Source: Winogradskyella ludwigii
Lineage (GTDB): Bacteria; Bacteroidota; Bacteroidia; Flavobacteriales; Flavobacteriaceae
Length of the DNA stretch: 64,000 nucleotides
NCBI RefSeq assembly: GCF_013403985.1
Contig: NZ_JABFDF010000003.1
Span: 62,001-126,000, forward strand
Direction of reading: 5' to 3'
Position numbers and translations under genes: made by a program. How positions within the stretch are numbered: the first letter of the stretch is position 1; each line of letters starts with the position of its first letter. The notes under the pieces are model-generated. The model was not told the origin of the DNA. It saw only the letters and a program-made list of their open reading frames with translations, and did not search any database. Of the stretch, positions 19,345 through 28,190 are shown one piece after another.

Positions 19345-19734
19345 TTAATGTTTCACTAAAAGTTCAAAATGCTTTTTAACATAAGCTTCTTTTTCAGGCT
19401 TGGACATATTATCAGCGGATTCAACATCGATATTAATAGCTTTAAAATGTAAATCTTTTTTCAACAGATTATATAGTTCTTTTTTTGCATCAGTTGGACC
19501 AAATAAAAGCACATTATTATAGTTTAAAATAGCATCTGAAATACTTTTATAATAAGCTTTGGTCAGTTCTTGTTCTTTATTATGCATGGAACTTTCACCT
19601 TTTTGTAATGCCTCTTCTTTGGTATCAAAAGTAAATTGTGATACTATAGAACGACAATTTTTAGAGTCATTTAAATCAATTAAATTAGCTTCAGCATGAC
19701 TCATGTAAATGCCTAAGTTTTTTTGAATTTTCAT
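19345..19734 (-). CDS. eRF1-domain-like small protein (129 aa)
   Basis: The C-terminal two-thirds (NNVLLFGPTDAKKELYNLL, then INIDVESADNMSKPEKEAYV) resembles the domain-3 fold of eRF1/Pelota-like proteins found in bacterial baeRF and translational-machinery-associated families. The N-terminal beta strand (LGIYMSHAEANLIDL) also fits. The role in bacteria is poorly known and is linked to stress or ribosome-associated factors. It is 40 nt downstream of the peroxiredoxin and in the same direction, so it is probably co-expressed under the same stress promoter. Confidence in the family is moderate. Confidence 0.6.
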   Translation of the reverse strand: MKIQKNLGIYMSHAEANLIDLNDSKNCRSIVSQFTFDTKEEALQKGESSMHNKEQELTKAYYKSISDAILNYNNVLLFGPTDAKKELYNLLKKDLHFKAINIDVESADNMSKPEKEAYVKKHFELLVKH

Positions 19735-19774
19735 ATTTTTAAATTTATAATTATGATACCAAATATTAATACAT

Positions 19775-20494
19775 CTACTTTTTTAAAATAGCATTAAGTA
19801 CTTCAGCTTTATCCATTTTTTTAGTACAGAAAAACCAATCTTTACAATCTAAACCAGCTGTGTTTGTCATTCGTTCTTCTGCAACACCACAAGAACCAGC
19901 AGGAGAAACAATAACATCATCTCCTGGATTCCAATCAGCAGGAGTTGCCACATTAAATTTATCTGCGGTTTGCATAGCAATTAAAGCTCTGTAAATTTCA
20001 TCAAAATTTCGTCCTAAGCTTAAAGGATAATAAATAATGGCTCTAATTATACCATTTGGATCAATAAAAAAGACAGCTCTCACAGCTTGTGTTTTACTTT
20101 CGTTGGGTTGAACCATACCGTATTTTTTGGCTACTTCCATGCTAATATCTTCAATCAATGGGAATTTAACATCGATATTTTTTAAGCCATTAAATTCAAT
20201 TTTCTCTCTAATGGTTCGTAACCAAGCGATATGGCTATATAATCCATCAATGGATAAACCAACTAATTCGCAATTGGCTTTATTAAATTTTTCTTCAAGG
20301 TGTGCGAAGGTTATAAACTCTGAGGTACAGACAGGTGTGAAATCTGCTGGATGACTAAATAGGATAACCCATTTACCTGCATAATCTTCAGGGAAATCAA
20401 TATTTCCTTGCGTTGTAACTGCTTTAAAACATGGAGCTTCATCACCAATTCTTGGCATTGGTGTTATCTGTTCTTGTGATTGTATCATTTCCAT
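19775..20494 (-). CDS. Peroxiredoxin, archaeal/Prx6-type
   Basis: This 239-aa thiol peroxidase reduces hydrogen peroxide and organic peroxides. The peroxidatic Cys56 lies in SHPADFTPVCTSEF. The C-terminal arm carries the closely spaced Cys pair LDCKDWFFC seen in Aeropyrum-type 2-Cys Prx6 enzymes, plus the signature DWNPGDDVIVSPAG. It is probably a decameric cytoplasmic enzyme. Its promoter has the regional palindrome and a -7 box at the fixed distance, partly inside the 3' end of the upstream permease gene. Confidence 0.92.
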   Translation of the reverse strand: MEMIQSQEQITPMPRIGDEAPCFKAVTTQGNIDFPEDYAGKWVILFSHPADFTPVCTSEFITFAHLEEKFNKANCELVGLSIDGLYSHIAWLRTIREKIEFNGLKNIDVKFPLIEDISMEVAKKYGMVQPNESKTQAVRAVFFIDPNGIIRAIIYYPLSLGRNFDEIYRALIAMQTADKFNVATPADWNPGDDVIVSPAGSCGVAEERMTNTAGLDCKDWFFCTKKMDKAEVLNAILKK

Positions 20495-20521
20495 AATGTC
20501 TGTTTTTATATTTGATAAGTA

Positions 20522-20564
20522 TAAAATTAAGACATAGTTACACGACTCTAAATGACCTGTGTCA
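20522..20564 (-). promoter_or_regulatory. Regulon site S1: CRP-like palindrome plus -7 box for peroxiredoxin
   Basis: On the minus strand TGACACAGGTCA (20564-20553) is followed by 23 nt and TAATTTTA (20529-20522, one mismatch to TAnnTTTG). The palindrome overlaps the last codons of the upstream permease gene. The predicted start site is about 23 nt before the peroxiredoxin ATG. Confidence 0.7.
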
Positions 20565-21732
20565 GTTTCGATTTTAATTCGCGCTTTTGTAGATATTTAA
20601 AGCGTAATAATGCAGCAACATAACCTATTAATAATAAAATGAGAAGCTGAATAATTTCAGTTCTGTACAAATAATTGTCAACACCCATTATGGTTTGTTT
20701 TTTTAGAAATTCGAAATAAGGTTTTAGCGGAATAAGGTTTGAAATAAATTGTAATACCCAAGGCATTTCTTTAAAAGACCATGTAATTCCTGTAATTAAA
20801 AAAACAGGATAGGATGTAAAAGCCATTATTTCCATAGCTCTAGCTTGAGATTTAAAAAAGCTTGACACAAACCAGCCATAAAATATAGCCGCAATAAAAA
20901 ATAATATGGATACAATAATTAATGAAAATAAACTCCCATTTATAGGTAAATCAAAAATAGGATATGCCACTAAAAATGTAAGTAACATGTAAGCGGAATA
21001 GAGTAAAATGTAGAAGCCTGTTTTTCCCAAAATATAATTAAGAAAATTATATTCACTTTCCTTGAATCGTAATGCTACTTGATTTTTTTCACGATCTAGT
21101 GCGACACTTTCAGAGAAACCGATTAATAATGTTTGATGTAAAATAAGTATCAATAATGCTGGTAACAAAAAATTACCATAATTATTAGTTGGATTGTAAA
21201 CCGCATTAATTTGTGCTGTAATAGGTTGGGCTTTTTTTACTGCAAGTGATGGATTTATACCTTTAGATTCAAAAAAGGTCTCTCGAGATTTTTCAGCATA
21301 TTCCATAGCCACCAAATTAACGGCCTTATTAACATCGTTGGAAGACAAAAATTTCGAATTATTGAGAATTAAGGCTATTGGAGTACTTTCATGAGCTTTT
21401 AATTTTTTTTCAAATCCTTTAGGAATATGAACTAATGCTTGTACATCAAAGCTATTAAAGCCATGTTTAGCTTCTGCGAGATTGTTGCAAGCCTGTATTA
21501 TTTTTATTTTTTGAGTCGCATTAATTTTATTTAAAAACGCTTTACTGCTCTGCGATTGATCGAGATCTACAATACCTACACTTACTTTTTCTTCATCTTT
21601 ATTAAAATAGGTGGAACCCATCAGTGCAAAATAAAGTAATGGAGCTGCCAATAAAGCCAATAGAATACTATGGTCATTGTAAACTTGTGTAGCTTCTTTT
21701 TTGAGTAATATCCAAATGATTTTTAGGTTCAT
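20548..21732 (-). CDS. ABC-2 type transporter permease (exporter subunit)
   Basis: This 394-aa membrane protein has one N-terminal helix, a large extracytoplasmic domain (about 45-175), and five C-terminal membrane helices, matching the YhhJ/YbhR-type ABC-2 permease layout. It is the last gene of a four-gene exporter operon and overlaps the preceding permease by 4 nt (ATGA-type overlap), indicating tight coupling. The two permeases would form a heterodimer. No ATP-binding subunit is encoded in the operon. The substrate is unknown. Confidence 0.85.
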   Translation of the reverse strand: MNLKIIWILLKKEATQVYNDHSILLALLAAPLLYFALMGSTYFNKDEEKVSVGIVDLDQSQSSKAFLNKINATQKIKIIQACNNLAEAKHGFNSFDVQALVHIPKGFEKKLKAHESTPIALILNNSKFLSSNDVNKAVNLVAMEYAEKSRETFFESKGINPSLAVKKAQPITAQINAVYNPTNNYGNFLLPALLILILHQTLLIGFSESVALDREKNQVALRFKESEYNFLNYILGKTGFYILLYSAYMLLTFLVAYPIFDLPINGSLFSLIIVSILFFIAAIFYGWFVSSFFKSQARAMEIMAFTSYPVFLITGITWSFKEMPWVLQFISNLIPLKPYFEFLKKQTIMGVDNYLYRTEIIQLLILLLIGYVAALLRFKYLQKRELKSKLTQVI

Positions 21733-22910
21733 AACGTACTCAGTTTAGGTGGCAGGAAAATGTGTTTTCTGTTTACAATTAATCCGAGAATAATTATGAA
21801 TACAGCAATAGCTAGAAAAATAAAGAGTTTTTGAATTTCGGGGAGTATAAATTTGAATGGTGTATTGAGCTGATAAATTTTAAGAAAGCCCGTTAAAAAA
21901 TGTGTATATGGAATTACTTGCGCATACAAGGAATTAAACCAAGGCATCGCCCAAATAGGAAAGGTAAATCCGCTAAATACAAAGGCAGGAGAATTGTAAA
22001 AAATAGCCACGTCGAGTGCTATTATTTCATCTTTTAATAACAATGAAATCCCGAAGCCAAGGGCAATATTAACCGTAAGAAATAATAAAAGTAATACAAA
22101 GAGCGAACCAATATTACCATAAATAGGAATCCCAAAAACAGGAAACACAATAGCCAAAAGGAAACCACATAAACTGAGTCCAAATACCATATATGCTAAA
22201 TATTTCCCCAGAATCATGGACCAAATGTTCCCATTCGCCATCGCATATAAATTAGTATACGTATTTAACTTCCATTCGTTATTAAAAGCTCTTGACGCTG
22301 TAAAAAATAGAATCATTTGAATTAAAACGGTGGCTAAACCAGGTAATAAATAGTAAACATAATTGTATTCAGGGTTGCCTAAAACCTTTGTGTTTATATC
22401 AATTGGCATTACAGTTCCTAATATTTTATTGGGATTTATACCAAGAGGAGCTATGTTTTTAACAACAACAGCAGCACTTAGTAGTTGTGTAACTTGCGAT
22501 GCTGATTTGTACAACAAATTTCCAAAAACAATGTTTGTAGAATTTGTATAGATTTTTATCTGTACAGGAACATTCTTAAGGACATCTTTATGAAAATCCT
22601 TTGGAATATAAAATATGCCTTGAACTTCATTTTTAACAAATACGTTTTCTATGTCATCTTTTGAAGACATATAATACGTGATTTTTAAGTTGGGTGAAGC
22701 TTCTAAATAACGAATATAAGTACGACTTAAAGTACTATTATCATTATCATAAACAGCAATAGAAAGGTCTCTTATTGCGCCTTTGTAGTAAATAGAACCC
22801 AATATAAAGAATACCACAACAGGAATGATTAGAAATAAATTTCTAGCCGACTTTTGTTTAGATAATCGTAGTAGTTCTCGTTTAAAAATATGGTAAAAAG
22901 CCCAAGTCAT
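21729..22910 (-). CDS. ABC-2 type transporter permease (exporter subunit)
   Basis: This 393-aa permease has the same architecture as its downstream partner: an N-terminal membrane anchor, an extracytoplasmic domain (about 45-185) and five C-terminal membrane helices. It starts 10 nt after the HlyD-like gene. The pair resembles YbhS/YbhR, which act with the YbhG adaptor and YbhF ATPase in E. coli; here no ATPase gene is adjacent. Confidence 0.85.
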   Translation of the reverse strand: MTWAFYHIFKRELLRLSKQKSARNLFLIIPVVVFFILGSIYYKGAIRDLSIAVYDNDNSTLSRTYIRYLEASPNLKITYYMSSKDDIENVFVKNEVQGIFYIPKDFHKDVLKNVPVQIKIYTNSTNIVFGNLLYKSASQVTQLLSAAVVVKNIAPLGINPNKILGTVMPIDINTKVLGNPEYNYVYYLLPGLATVLIQMILFFTASRAFNNEWKLNTYTNLYAMANGNIWSMILGKYLAYMVFGLSLCGFLLAIVFPVFGIPIYGNIGSLFVLLLLFLTVNIALGFGISLLLKDEIIALDVAIFYNSPAFVFSGFTFPIWAMPWFNSLYAQVIPYTHFLTGFLKIYQLNTPFKFILPEIQKLFIFLAIAVFIIILGLIVNRKHIFLPPKLSTL

Positions 22911-22920
22911 GGATTGCTAT

Positions 22921-23895
22921 TTATTTTATAATTTGAATAGACATTCCTGGTCGTAATTCTGCTATGCGCTCTTGTGGTTTTAGATGGATTTCAAAAGATT
23001 TAAGCTCATATTCGCCTTTTGCTTTTATAGGCACCCAAGTTGCAAAATCTGCCATTGGTGAAATATAAGTGACTTTAAAATTGATTTCATCATTACCTAA
23101 ACCTGGTACTTTTGCTTTGTAAACGGTATTCATTTTAAAATCGGATAAATCATCTTCTCTCACATTAAAAATGGCATATATTTTCTCTGGAATTTGAACA
23201 GTTAATAAAGGATAACCTGCAGCAATAACTTCACCTTCTTCGGCAATTTGATTACTGATGATTCCAGAAGTAGGCGCAATGATCTTTAATTCATCATAAA
23301 AAGCTTCCACTTCATTAAACGCACTTTGGGCACTTTCATAACTTCCTTGAGCGGCTTTAATATCTTCTTTTCGAGTCCCTTTTTTTCCCATTTCCCACAT
23401 CGATTTTGCTGCATTCATTTGTTCTTTTGCAGCATCAAATTTAAATTGTACTTCATCTATTTCCTGTTTTGAAATGATACTATCTGCATAAAGCGCTCTG
23501 TAACGTTTATAGCTTTTCTCGGCAAAATCAAACTGACTTTTAGCCATTAAATATTGATTTTTAAGCGCATTAACTTCTTCTATACGAGCACCTGTTTTAG
23601 CTTTTTCAATTAGAGAACTTGCTGCTTTCACCATACCTTCTGCTTGCCCTTTTTTAGCATCCAAAATATCCGGTTCTAATGTGGCTAAAACTTGTCCTTT
23701 TTTTACCGTATTTCCTTTTTCGATTAAAATGGAATTTACGCGTCCTGAAATTTCTGAGGATACATTAACCTCTGTCGTTTCTAGCATACCAACATAGATA
23801 TCTTGTTCAGCTGTGTTAGATTCTAAAAGAAAATAGACAATAGAGAACACTATAATTAGAATAGGAATTGATAATATGATGTGTGATTTTTTCAT
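22921..23895 (-). CDS. HlyD/YbhG-family membrane fusion protein
   Basis: This 324-aa periplasmic adaptor has an N-terminal membrane anchor (SHIILSIPILIIVFSIVYFLL), a lipoyl-like half motif (GRVNSILIEKGNTVKKGQVLATL), a long coiled-coil hairpin (about 75-205) and a beta-barrel domain. It bridges the inner-membrane exporter to the TolC-like channel. It overlaps the upstream outer-membrane gene by 4 nt. Confidence 0.9.
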   Translation of the reverse strand: MKKSHIILSIPILIIVFSIVYFLLESNTAEQDIYVGMLETTEVNVSSEISGRVNSILIEKGNTVKKGQVLATLEPDILDAKKGQAEGMVKAASSLIEKAKTGARIEEVNALKNQYLMAKSQFDFAEKSYKRYRALYADSIISKQEIDEVQFKFDAAKEQMNAAKSMWEMGKKGTRKEDIKAAQGSYESAQSAFNEVEAFYDELKIIAPTSGIISNQIAEEGEVIAAGYPLLTVQIPEKIYAIFNVREDDLSDFKMNTVYKAKVPGLGNDEINFKVTYISPMADFATWVPIKAKGEYELKSFEIHLKPQERIAELRPGMSIQIIK

Positions 23896-25379
23896 AGTAA
23901 TTTTTGGTTACTTATAATTGGAATTATTTTTTCGGGCTGCCCAATGGCTGTGTATAAATTAGCGATGGCTTTATAATAACCATCTAAGGCAACGAGTTGT
24001 TCTATTTTTGATTTTTCGTAGAGTAAAGACGCATCTATAACATCAATAGATTTTCCCAAACCTTCTTCAAAACGTCTCGTATTAATTCTAAGGTTTTCTT
24101 TGGCTAGATTTACTGTGGTTATTTGGCTATTGTATAATTTTTGCTGGTTAAGCGTGTTCATATAATTACTTTCCACTAGTAACCTAATCTGTTGCGAAGC
24201 ATAGGCTTTTGCATTCTTAACTTCTGCGCGTAAATGTTTGCTAACTTTCAGTTTATTAACATCTTTAAATCCGTTAAAAATATTGAGTTGCGCCTGAACA
24301 CCAACGATGAATTTTGGTGGTACAATGGGCAAATCTTCACGGAACATATTGTAAGTTCCAAAAGCAGCGATATTGGGCATGAATTTAGATTTTTCAATGG
24401 CATAAGACTGTTTTGCCATGATTTCTTTTTGATCTATCAATTCTAAAAGCGGTTGACTTGTGTTGGCTGTGTCTAGAAGTTTGTTAAAGTCAAAATACAA
24501 ATCTTGGTAACCAATACTGTCCATTGTTTTTAATGGTATAGAATCGGGCAAATTCATTGTAGTACGTAATGCCATTTCTGCTAATTTCAACCTGTTTTCA
24601 TCATTATTAAGGTCTTTTTCGGCATCTGCTACAGCTACTTTTGCTCTTAATAAAATATGCTTAGGAAGTATCTCTAATTCAATAGCACGTTGGGTTTGTG
24701 CTTTGTGTTTTTGCATGCCATTATAAACTTGCTGACGTGTTTTGATCACCTGTTTTAAAAGTGCCACAGTAAGATATCTATCGATAAGCTCATTGGCAAT
24801 ATCATCTTTTATTTGTTTCAGTTCTATTTCTGAATATTCTAGTTCGGCTTTAGCATAGCGCTTTGCAGCATTAATTTTTCCACCTGTAAATATTGGCTGT
24901 GTTGCAGTGATCGCAGCTGTTGAAAACTGTTGGTTATCAATAACCATATTTGGATACGCAGGAAATTGCCCTAGAACGTCTACCAAAGTACTGTATGCAC
25001 TCTCTGCAGACACACCAGATAAACCAATTTGTTCGCCATAAGCTTGCACAAATGCGGCACTGTATTTTCCACCTAAGGCATCTAAAGAACTTTGAACTTG
25101 AGATGTATTTACTTCCATGTTTTCACTCAAATACGTATAGCCACCAATAACATTGATAGATGGCAGAAAATTACCTTTAGCAGCTTTGTCTTCATAAAAT
25201 TTTTGTTCTACACGTTCCGCATAACGTTTTATTTGCTCGTTATTTTTGTAGCTTATCATCAGGGCTTCAGAAATGCTTATTTCATTATTTTGTCCGAAAC
25301 CATAAATACTACAAAACATAAGTATGGTGTAAATGATTTTTAGTTTGTGTTCCGAAAATATAGAATTCCAATGTTTCAT
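23892..25379 (-). CDS. TolC-family outer membrane efflux protein
   Basis: This 495-aa protein has an N-terminal signal segment (about 8-29, LKIIYTILMFCSIYGFGQ) and the two-fold helical repeat of outer membrane efflux proteins, seen as KQAYAIEKSKFMP- and NAAKRYAKAELE-type helices. It forms the outer-membrane channel of a tripartite exporter. It is the first gene of a tolC-hlyD-permease-permease operon, and a CRP-like palindrome sits about 65 nt upstream of its ATG. Confidence 0.9.
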   Translation of the reverse strand: MKHWNSIFSEHKLKIIYTILMFCSIYGFGQNNEISISEALMISYKNNEQIKRYAERVEQKFYEDKAAKGNFLPSINVIGGYTYLSENMEVNTSQVQSSLDALGGKYSAAFVQAYGEQIGLSGVSAESAYSTLVDVLGQFPAYPNMVIDNQQFSTAAITATQPIFTGGKINAAKRYAKAELEYSEIELKQIKDDIANELIDRYLTVALLKQVIKTRQQVYNGMQKHKAQTQRAIELEILPKHILLRAKVAVADAEKDLNNDENRLKLAEMALRTTMNLPDSIPLKTMDSIGYQDLYFDFNKLLDTANTSQPLLELIDQKEIMAKQSYAIEKSKFMPNIAAFGTYNMFREDLPIVPPKFIVGVQAQLNIFNGFKDVNKLKVSKHLRAEVKNAKAYASQQIRLLVESNYMNTLNQQKLYNSQITTVNLAKENLRINTRRFEEGLGKSIDVIDASLLYEKSKIEQLVALDGYYKAIANLYTAIGQPEKIIPIISNQKLL

Positions 25380-25412
25380 TTGTATACAGAATGATCAGTG
25401 AGAAATTTTTTA

Positions 25413-25455
25413 TAAAATTACTATTCATATTGAAAAATAAACATGATCTAAGTCA
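25413..25455 (-). promoter_or_regulatory. Regulon site S2: palindrome plus -7 box for the exporter operon
   Basis: Minus strand TGACTTAGATCA (25455-25444), 23 nt, then TAATTTTA (25420-25413). The predicted start site is about 29 nt before the tolC-like ATG. Confidence 0.75.
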
Positions 25456-25563
25456 GTCTTTAAAACTAAAGAAAGGATTTTTTCAGCGATTCAAAATTTC
25501 AAAATTTCGATGTTGTGCTTTAATAAATCTACAGTGCGTATCGTAAAAGAAATGTCATTAAGA

Positions 25564-25606
25564 TGATTAAGGTCATTTTAGTTATAAACTATGTACTCTA
25601 ATTTTG
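25564..25606 (+). promoter_or_regulatory. Regulon site S3: palindrome plus perfect -7 box before a gene remnant
   Basis: TGATTAAGGTCA (25564-25575), 23 nt, then TAATTTTG (25599-25606), a perfect -7 match. The only coding trace downstream is a short DUF2202-like remnant, so the promoter appears to have outlived its gene. Confidence 0.72.
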
Positions 25607-25638
25607 TTTATCTGTAGAATGCGGATATAATCGTATAA

Positions 25639-25785
25639 AAAAATATAGAGCTCACAGATATTGCAGATTTGGATGATGCTATAGAGAAGACTGAAGATGA
25701 CTATATAAAACAGGTGTATAAAAAATTGTTGGCAGCATCACATAATCACCTCAATGTTTTTAACAGACAGTTATCTAGATATTGA
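25639..25785 (+). pseudogene. Remnant of a DUF2202 (ferritin-like) protein
   Basis: An open stretch of 48 codons ending at TGA 25783-25785 encodes IADLDDAIEKTEDDYIKQVY and then LLAASHNHLNVFNRQLSRY. This matches the C-terminal helices of DUF2202 ferritin-like proteins (a repeated leucine/aspartate helix, then an SHNHL-x-x-F motif). There is no start codon, the frame is closed by TAA just upstream, and the N-terminal helices are missing. It lies about 30 nt behind an intact regulon-type promoter. The rest of the 25380-25858 gap holds only promoter sequence. Confidence 0.6.
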
Positions 25786-25858
25786 TTTTAAATAGGATTA
25801 AACATATGATAGGTTAATTAAATTAAAATTACAGTTATAAAATAATACTACTATTCTC

Positions 25859-27289
25859 ATGACGATAGCGCTTATTATATACTTTCTTTTAGCATTCGTT
25901 TTAATGGGTAAATTATTGCTTTATGGGATTAGACCAACAAAAACTTTAGCTTGGTTGTTGGCCATTTTTACGATTCCAGTTGGAGGTATGCTTTTTTATT
26001 TTGCATTAGGTCGTAATAGAAGAAAAAACAAATTCTACATTTTAAAAAGGACAAGATCAATTTCAGAATATCTAGATAAAGTTGAAGGCTATTATAAAAT
26101 CATAGATTCTAATTCCGAAGTTCCTATTATTTTAAAGCGTCATATAAAGCTCGTTAAATTAATTATTAAAGGCTCAAACTTTGTTCCAACTGTAGGAAAT
26201 GAAATAAGTCCGCTTAAAAATGGAGCATCTACATTCGAAGCCATTTTTAAGGCCTTAGAAATAGCTAAAAAATTCATTCATATTCAATATTACATTTTTG
26301 AAGAAGGAGATTTAGCCGAAAAGTTTAAATCTATATTAATTAGAAAAGCTAAAGAAGGAGTTAAAGTACGTTTCCTTTATGATGCTTTAGGAAGCAGAAC
26401 ATTGAGTAGCACATACATTAATAGTCTTAAAGCAGAAGGTATAGAAGTATTTGCTTTTTTACCCATGCGCTTAGGCCGATTTCTATCTTCAATAAATTAT
26501 AGAAATCATAGAAAAATTGTCATCGTCGATGGTCTTTATGGGTTTACGGGAGGCATCAATGTTGCTGATAAATACATCTCTGGCGATACTAATTTAGGAA
26601 ATTGGTACGATATGCATCTAGAACTAAAAGGAGCTGTGGTAAACAGTTTACAAGCTGTTTTTGCTATGGATTGGAGCTTTGCAAGTGGTACAGATCATTT
26701 ATTAAATACAGACTATTTTATTAAACATTCTAACGAAGGCAATTCAATAGCACAAGTGGTTGCAGGAGGGCCAGATTCCGATTTTTCTGCTATACAACAG
26801 CTCTATTTTTCAGTAATCAATAGTGCCAAGAAGTATATTTATATTATTAATCCGTATATAATTCCTGGAGAAGCGATAAAGGAGGCGTTACAAGTAGCAG
26901 CAATGAGTGGAGTAGATGTTAGGTTGTTGCTTTCTGCAAATTCAGATAGTCTTTTGGTAAAATGGACAGTTCGTTCAAATTTTGAAGATTTATTGGAATC
27001 AGGAGTTAAAATCTATTTATATCCTGATGGCTTTTTACATAGTAAAGTTATTATTTCTGATGATGAACTCTCTACCATTGGAACTGCAAATCTAGATATT
27101 AGAAGCTTTGAACAAAATTATGAAGTCAATATTTTAATGTATGATAAAGCCATTACAACTCAATTGAAACAAGACTTTTTAAAAGATTGTAGAAAAAGTA
27201 ATCAGTTACAATATGAGCAGTTTTCAAAAAGGTCAAATATAGAACGATTAAAAGAAGGCATTGCCAAAGTATTTAGTCCTGTTTTGTAA
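25859..27289 (+). CDS. cls: Cardiolipin synthase (phospholipase D family)
   Basis: This 476-aa membrane enzyme condenses phosphatidylglycerol to cardiolipin. Two N-terminal membrane helices (about 2-50, PLDc_N) are followed by two HKD motifs: NHRKIVIVDGLYGFTGG and HSKVIISDDELSTIGTAN. Length and architecture match ClsA-type synthases. No regulon palindrome with a correctly spaced -7 box was found directly before it. It starts a co-directional group with patatin and mscS that concerns membrane lipid and tension. Confidence 0.93.
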   Translation: MTIALIIYFLLAFVLMGKLLLYGIRPTKTLAWLLAIFTIPVGGMLFYFALGRNRRKNKFYILKRTRSISEYLDKVEGYYKIIDSNSEVPIILKRHIKLVKLIIKGSNFVPTVGNEISPLKNGASTFEAIFKALEIAKKFIHIQYYIFEEGDLAEKFKSILIRKAKEGVKVRFLYDALGSRTLSSTYINSLKAEGIEVFAFLPMRLGRFLSSINYRNHRKIVIVDGLYGFTGGINVADKYISGDTNLGNWYDMHLELKGAVVNSLQAVFAMDWSFASGTDHLLNTDYFIKHSNEGNSIAQVVAGGPDSDFSAIQQLYFSVINSAKKYIYIINPYIIPGEAIKEALQVAAMSGVDVRLLLSANSDSLLVKWTVRSNFEDLLESGVKIYLYPDGFLHSKVIISDDELSTIGTANLDIRSFEQNYEVNILMYDKAITTQLKQDFLKDCRKSNQLQYEQFSKRSNIERLKEGIAKVFSPVL

Positions 27290-27294
27290 AGAAC

Positions 27295-27337
27295 TGATAA
27301 ACGTCATTCTCTATTTATAAGCAACAATGTATCTTTG
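27295..27337 (+). promoter_or_regulatory. Regulon site S4: palindrome plus perfect -7 box for the patatin gene
   Basis: TGATAAACGTCA (27295-27306), 23 nt, then TATCTTTG (27330-27337). The predicted start site near 27342 excludes the longer frame starting at 27327 and supports the ATG at 27360. Confidence 0.72.
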
Positions 27338-27359
27338 TTTAAACCAACTTAGCAATATA

Positions 27360-28142
27360 ATGAACATAGGTTTAGTACTTTCTGGTGGTGGCGCACGTGG
27401 AGCAGCTCACATTGGTGTTATTAAAGCATTAGAAGAACATAATATATTTCCAACACATATTTCAGGTACAAGTGCAGGAGCTATTGTAGGTGCTTTATAT
27501 GCTGCAGGTGTTAATTGGTCTGAAATATTAAATTTCTTTAAAACAATTCCTCTTTTTCATACGAGTAGATATGCTAGAAACAAACCTGGGTTTTTAAATT
27601 CAGCAAATTTTTATGATGATCTTAAAACCTACTTTCCTGAAGATAGCTTTAGTGCCTTAAAAAAACCAATGTTTATTGCCGCGGCGAATATCATAGATGG
27701 TAGTTCAAAGATTTTTAGTAAAGGACAACTTATAAAACCTATTATTGCTTCGGCATCATTTCCAGGTGTTTTTACACCAACGGAAATCAATGGTAAATAC
27801 TACGTAGATGGAGGAACTTTAAATAATTTTCCGGTAGAACCTTTAAAATCTTCTTGTGATAAAATTATAGGTGTGTATGTTAATCCGTTAAAGGAAGTTA
27901 GCATTAACGATTTAAAACATTCCTATTCTGTAATTGAGCGCGCTTATAAAATAAAGGTTGCTGCAGAATCCATGAACAAATTTCCAGATTGCGATTTAAT
28001 CATAAGTCCACAAGAATTAGTGAATTATGGCACTTTTGGTATGAATAATATGGATGCCATTTTTAAGTTGGGATACACAGCTACCAAGTTAGCTTTAGAA
28101 GGAAATAAATTATTAATAAATAATAAACTAAAAATAGACTGA
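27360..28142 (+). CDS. Patatin-like phospholipase
   Basis: This 260-aa serine lipase-like protein shows the oxyanion loop LSGGGARGAAHIG, the nucleophile motif GTSAGAIVG and the catalytic Asp in VDGGTLNNFPVEPL, as in RssA/YchK-type bacterial patatins that hydrolyse phospholipid acyl chains. An in-frame ATG lies 11 codons upstream, but it would sit before the predicted transcription start, and the family begins at MNIGLVLSGGG. Its TGA stop forms the first half-site of the next promoter palindrome. Confidence 0.88.
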   Translation: MNIGLVLSGGGARGAAHIGVIKALEEHNIFPTHISGTSAGAIVGALYAAGVNWSEILNFFKTIPLFHTSRYARNKPGFLNSANFYDDLKTYFPEDSFSALKKPMFIAAANIIDGSSKIFSKGQLIKPIIASASFPGVFTPTEINGKYYVDGGTLNNFPVEPLKSSCDKIIGVYVNPLKEVSINDLKHSYSVIERAYKIKVAAESMNKFPDCDLIISPQELVNYGTFGMNNMDAIFKLGYTATKLALEGNKLLINNKLKID

Positions 28143-28182
28143 TCAAGGTCATTTTAATTAGAATAACATTCATCTAGTTTTG
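28140..28182 (+). promoter_or_regulatory. Regulon site S5: palindrome plus perfect -7 box for mscS
   Basis: TGATCAAGGTCA (28140-28151), 23 nt, then TAGTTTTG (28175-28182). The first TGA is the patatin stop codon. The predicted start site is only about 4 nt before the mscS ATG, giving a nearly leaderless mRNA. Confidence 0.72.
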
Positions 28183-28190
28183 CAATCTAT

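Noticed and set aside
27327..27359. Upstream in-frame ATG of the patatin gene
   Set aside because: It lies inside the predicted promoter and before the transcription start of S4, and the family start is MNIGLVLSGGG at 27360.
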